8,112 nucleotides of DNA from an uncultured Gammaproteobacteria bacterium (GTDB lineage: Bacteria; Pseudomonadota; Gammaproteobacteria; Pseudomonadales; DT-91): contig CAKMZU010000090.1 in assembly GCA_929200485.1 (NCBI GenBank), forward strand, positions 926 through 9,037. The letters are read 5' to 3'. A program made the position numbers and the translations under genes. The notes beneath the pieces are model-generated. The model ran no database searches, was not told the DNA's origin, and worked only from the letters and a program-made list of their open reading frames with translations. Of the stretch, positions 6,277 through 8,112 are shown one piece after another; the first letter of the stretch is position 1; each line of letters starts with the position of its first letter.

Positions 6277-6834
6277 CTATTTCGATTGGCTTTGTTTTGA
6301 GCGGTACTGGGTTTTAATTTTTTGGTTAAGCTCAATGGTTTCATCATCTAAATTAATTGAGAGCCCTTTAGCGGATATGTTTCCTTGAGGCGATCGAAAG
6401 GTTACTGTTTCATCAGAGCTAATCAGCTGCGCGTTATCATCATAGTCTAACTGGCTTGTTGTGACCACTAGATGGTTCTCGGGTTGTTTGATAACGACAT
6501 CCTCTCTTATGGTAAAACGCAGTGTCTCCATGTTGTAGAGCCCTTTGCGTCCAGACAGCTCCCAGAGGTGCCCTTTTTGAATAATCCAAACGTCAGGCTG
6601 TTCAATATAAATTAGGGGGCTTTTATTTTGCTGTGTGATCGACGGCGCTGTCAATTTGTGCTGGAGAGCACCGAACGGGTCGAATTGCCTGACTTCAACA
6701 TCATTAATGTAAGTAGCAATCAGAGTGTCTGGGGTAGTTTTTTTTTCGGCTTTTGGATGTTTAATCCAGCTACTGAACCAATATAAGCTTAGGCTCAGCA
6801 GCGACGCGATTATAATGAAGCCTGCAGTTTTCAA
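6277..6834 (-). CDS. lptC: LPS export protein LptC
   Basis: LptC is a bitopic inner-membrane protein that receives LPS from LptB2FG and passes it to LptA. The 185-aa product (191 in E. coli) has one N-terminal membrane helix (about 5-22) followed by a periplasmic jellyroll: TYINDVEVRQFDPFGAL (41-57), WELSGRKGLYN (91-101), VVTTSQLDYDDNAQLISSDE and a C-terminal KIKTQYRS. The start is a TTG at 6834. No in-frame ATG occurs before about residue 100, while an AAAGGG ribosome-binding site overlapping the kdsD stop sits 7 nt upstream. The gene begins 12 nt after kdsD, so kdsC, which usually lies between them, is absent. An A9 run on the coding strand (6738-6746, residues 30-33) is a possible slippage site. 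Sequence is poorly conserved in this family, but length, topology and position make the call firm. Confidence 0.93.
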   Translation of the reverse strand: MKTAGFIIIASLLSLSLYWFSSWIKHPKAEKKTTPDTLIATYINDVEVRQFDPFGALQHKLTAPSITQQNKSPLIYIEQPDVWIIQKGHLWELSGRKGLYNMETLRFTIREDVVIKQPENHLVVTTSQLDYDDNAQLISSDETVTFRSPQGNISAKGLSINLDDETIELNQKIKTQYRSKQSQSK

Positions 6835-6846
6835 AGCGTTTTCCCT

Positions 6847-7815
6847 TTAAGCAACACCTGCCTTGAGTAGGTCATGAAGATGAATGATGCCTTTGGGTGT
6901 TTTGTCGTGGTCAACAATAACAATAGCGGTTATTGCCGCATCTTCCATGATATTGAGTGCCTCAGCCGCTAAAATATTCTGCGAAATGGTTTTTCCATTT
7001 CTAGTCATAACAGAGGTAATAGGTGTAGATTTAATATCGGTATCGGTATCTAGGCATCGCCTCAAATCGCCGTCGGTGAAAATCCCCGTCAGCTCGCCTG
7101 CTTGGTTGACTACGCATGTCATGCCTAGACCTTTGGATGACATCTCCATGAGAGCCTCTTTGGTTAGTGCGTCTTCACTTACTTGCGGTATGGCGTCGCC
7201 TGTAGTCATTAAGTCGAATACTCTAAGTAGTAGGCGTCGTCCAAGTGCGCCACCAGGGTGTGAAAATGCAAAATCTTCGGCAGTAAATCCTTTGGCTTCG
7301 AGAATGGCAACTGCTAATGCATCACCCATAGCAAGAGCAACCGTTGTGCTGGTTGTGGGTGCTAAATCAAGAGGGCAGGCTTCTCGTTCAGCAAAAACAT
7401 GCAAGTGGACTTCAGATTCAGTGGCCAGTAATGATTCAGGGTTGCCGGTCATGCTGATCAGCTTGGCGCCCATTCTCTTGATTAACGGTACTATCGTCAA
7501 TACTTCGGCAGTTGTGCCGGAGTTTGATAATGCTAGCACTACATCCGCAGGAGTGATCATTCCAAGATCGCCGTGGCTGGCTTCGCCTGGGTGAACAAAA
7601 AATGACGGTGTACCTGTGCTGGCAAGGGTTGCTGCGATTTTAGTCCCAATATGCCCAGATTTTCCCATGCCAGTGACAATCACCCGGCCGCTGGCTTGCA
7701 TCATCACTTCACAGGCTTGAGCAAAGCTTTGATCAATAGTTTCAGCAAGGGCATTGATTGCACTTCCTTCAATTTTAAGCGTGCGTTTTGCAGAGGCAAT
7801 TAAAGTCTCAGGCAT
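6847..7815 (-). CDS. kdsD: D-arabinose 5-phosphate isomerase KdsD
   Basis: KdsD interconverts D-ribulose 5-phosphate and D-arabinose 5-phosphate, the first committed step to Kdo for the LPS inner core. The 322-aa protein (328 in E. coli) has an N-terminal SIS domain and two CBS domains (about 203-260 and 268-320). Residues equivalent to the E. coli catalytic set K59, E111, E152 and H193 are all present with a constant shift of seven: K52 in GMGKSGHIG, E104 in SNSGTTAEV, E145 in EREACPLD, H186 in SHPGGALGR. GIFTDGDLRR and the C-terminal HLHDLLKAGVA match the family closely. It starts with ATG at 7815 after an AAGGTG about 11 nt upstream, and lies 15 nt after the antiporter gene. The next Kdo-pathway gene, kdsC, is not adjacent as it is in E. 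coli and Pseudomonas. Confidence 0.97.
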   Translation of the reverse strand: MPETLIASAKRTLKIEGSAINALAETIDQSFAQACEVMMQASGRVIVTGMGKSGHIGTKIAATLASTGTPSFFVHPGEASHGDLGMITPADVVLALSNSGTTAEVLTIVPLIKRMGAKLISMTGNPESLLATESEVHLHVFAEREACPLDLAPTTSTTVALAMGDALAVAILEAKGFTAEDFAFSHPGGALGRRLLLRVFDLMTTGDAIPQVSEDALTKEALMEMSSKGLGMTCVVNQAGELTGIFTDGDLRRCLDTDTDIKSTPITSVMTRNGKTISQNILAAEALNIMEDAAITAIVIVDHDKTPKGIIHLHDLLKAGVA

Positions 7816-7830
7816 GGTATTTGAAACACC

Positions 7831-8112
7831 TTAGCGAATAATTTGTGAGAAAAGGACGGCGTAATATACCCCAAAAGTGGCGATTAGCAAAAAGCCCGGC
7901 ATTCGTCCAAAACGTTTTTTTGCTTTATATAGACCAAAGCACAGAACCAAAAATAAAGTAGTTAAAATAACCATGGTGCTATAGTCTCGTGTTAACACAG
8001 CGTGATCCAGTTTGCTGGATTTAACAAGGCCAGGCATTGCAAGGACAACCAGTAGGTTGAACATGTTTGAGCCAATGATGTTGCCAAAGGTGATGTCGTA
8101 ATGGCCTTGGCG
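7831..8112 (-). CDS. yrbG: YrbG-type Ca2+/Na+ antiporter, C-terminal fragment (5' end cut by window)
   Basis: Only the last 93 codons are in the window; the frame stays open to the edge, so it is a partial gene rather than a short ORF starting at the internal ATG at 8064. GNIIGSNMFN at residues 10-19 of the fragment is the second alpha-repeat signature of the CaCA cation/Ca2+ exchanger superfamily, where these residues line the ion site. Three hydrophobic stretches follow (about 17-30, 45-62 and 71-88), matching the C-terminal helices. The position directly upstream of kdsD is that of yrbG in E. coli. The substrate of YrbG proteins is inferred by homology and they are not essential in E. coli. 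The 15-nt gap to kdsD suggests cotranscription. Confidence 0.9.
   Translation of the reverse strand, partial: RQGHYDITFGNIIGSNMFNLLVVLAMPGLVKSSKLDHAVLTRDYSTMVILTTLFLVLCFGLYKAKKRFGRMPGFLLIATFGVYYAVLFSQIIR

Noticed and set aside
6884..7594. Plus-strand open frame of 236 codons
   Set aside because: It lies entirely antisense to kdsD, whose catalytic residues are all conserved; the Ser/Ala-rich product is typical of a shadow frame.
1..8112. Search for mobile elements, tRNA/rRNA genes, CRISPR-like repeats, toxin-antitoxin or defence genes
   Set aside because: All coding DNA is accounted for by conserved housekeeping genes in their expected order, with no transposase, attachment site, spaced direct repeats or RNA-gene signature seen.

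Overview
This 8.1 kb window is a stretch of gammaproteobacterial core chromosome with every recognisable gene on the minus strand. Read in the direction of transcription (high to low coordinates) it holds: the 3' end of a YrbG-type Na+/Ca2+ antiporter, kdsD, lptC, lptA, lptB, rpoN, hpf, ptsN, rapZ, and the 5' two-thirds of an mgtE Mg2+ channel gene. This is the classical lpt-rpoN-PTSNtr neighbourhood of Gammaproteobacteria. The base composition is fairly AT-rich with many A/T runs. The mgtE gene directly after the rapZ block fits marine or environmental lineages better than Enterobacterales, but I cannot name a genus from sequence alone.

Layout. About 8112-4990 is a tightly packed envelope block: yrbG(partial)-kdsD-lptC-lptA-lptB. 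Gaps are 12-19 nt and lptA/lptB share an ATGA overlap, so it looks like one transcript. KdsD makes arabinose 5-phosphate for Kdo, and LptC/A/B are the inner-membrane clamp, periplasmic bridge and ATPase of LPS export. kdsC, normally between kdsD and lptC, is missing. A 203-bp spacer with a possible promoter and hairpin leads to rpoN (sigma-54). Then comes a 124-bp spacer with a good sigma-70-type promoter, and hpf (ribosome hibernation factor). A 477-bp gene-free gap follows, with several palindromes and a good promoter right in front of ptsN (EIIA-Ntr). ptsN and rapZ are 24 nt apart and probably cotranscribed. The npr/ptsO gene that usually follows rapZ is missing; instead a 157-bp spacer with a possible promoter and hairpin leads into mgtE, which runs off the window edge.

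The genes link LPS precursor supply and export, sigma-54 transcription, translational dormancy, nitrogen-PTS signalling, amino-sugar control and Mg2+ homeostasis. I see no mobile element, CRISPR, RNA gene or defence-like cassette, and no convincing undescribed system. The points worth a second look are the two clean gene absences (kdsC, npr), the long hpf-ptsN gap, the altered C-terminus of RapZ, and several start codons that a naive longest-ORF call would get wrong (lptA, ptsN, hpf).
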